DNA of 19,423 nucleotides from Parachlorella kessleri (Eukaryota > Chlorophyta > Trebouxiophyceae > Chlorellales > Chlorellaceae). Shown here in pieces: positions 19,409 through 19,423 of this stretch. The stretch spans positions 1 through 19,423 of the forward strand of contig BBXU01003380.1 in NCBI GenBank assembly GCA_001598975.1, given 5' to 3'. Within the stretch, counting starts at the first letter, position 1, and each line of letters starts with the position of its first letter. The notes below the pieces were generated by a model, which was not told the origin of the DNA, made no database searches, and was given only the letters and a program-made list of their open reading frames with translations. Position numbers and translations under genes: made by a program.

Positions 19409-19423
19409 CTAGCTCGGGGGGAA

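Larger units (their letters stand above)
18563..19423. other. Right-edge region 3' of PGP
   Basis: No supported coding exon on either strand. It contains a 23-bp tandem duplication, a TGTAA signal at 19121-19125 and two inverted-orientation copies of the dispersed repeat. The nearest stop codon upstream is 560 nt before the TGTAA, so the PGP 3' UTR could be long. Confidence 0.5.

Overview
The window looks like nuclear DNA of a unicellular green alga (chlorophyte). It is GC-rich, and its genes are broken into small exons by mostly GT-AG introns of about 50-450 bp. The encoded proteins fit a photosynthetic eukaryote: a predicted plastid-targeted YidD, a plastid-type MATE transporter and an eukaryotic PGP-type phosphoglycolate phosphatase. 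The lineage call is inference. No prokaryotic operon, rRNA, tRNA or CRISPR array was seen.

Seven protein genes were reconstructed by joining exons by eye. Five have phase-consistent models with recognisable or WD40 folds: WD40 protein (-, 4764-2187), FAD-dependent fumarate reductase (+, 4967-8463), YidD (+, 13804-14481), alpha/gamma-adaptin-binding p34-like protein (-, 16147-14939) and PGP phosphatase (+, 16561-18562). The MATE transporter (-, 13538-9690) is complete except for one splice junction that does not resolve. A small unidentified protein (+, 382-1020) is tentative.

Transcription directions alternate strictly along the window (+ - + - + - +). This gives three head-to-head pairs with short shared 5' spacers: 4765-4966, 13539-13803 and 16148-16560. 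It also gives three tail-to-tail spacers: 1021-2186, 8464-9689 and 14482-14938. The genes are not an obvious pathway: vesicle-coat assembly, photorespiratory salvage, redox metabolism, membrane transport and thylakoid insertion.

The main unexplained structure is a dispersed repeat of about 70-95 bp with a core GGGTGGCAGGTAGTG. It occurs five times, always in regions 3' of genes and never in introns or divergent spacers. Two copies sit in tandem at the right edge, separated and bounded by the heptamer ATACAAG. I could not assign it to a known element family.
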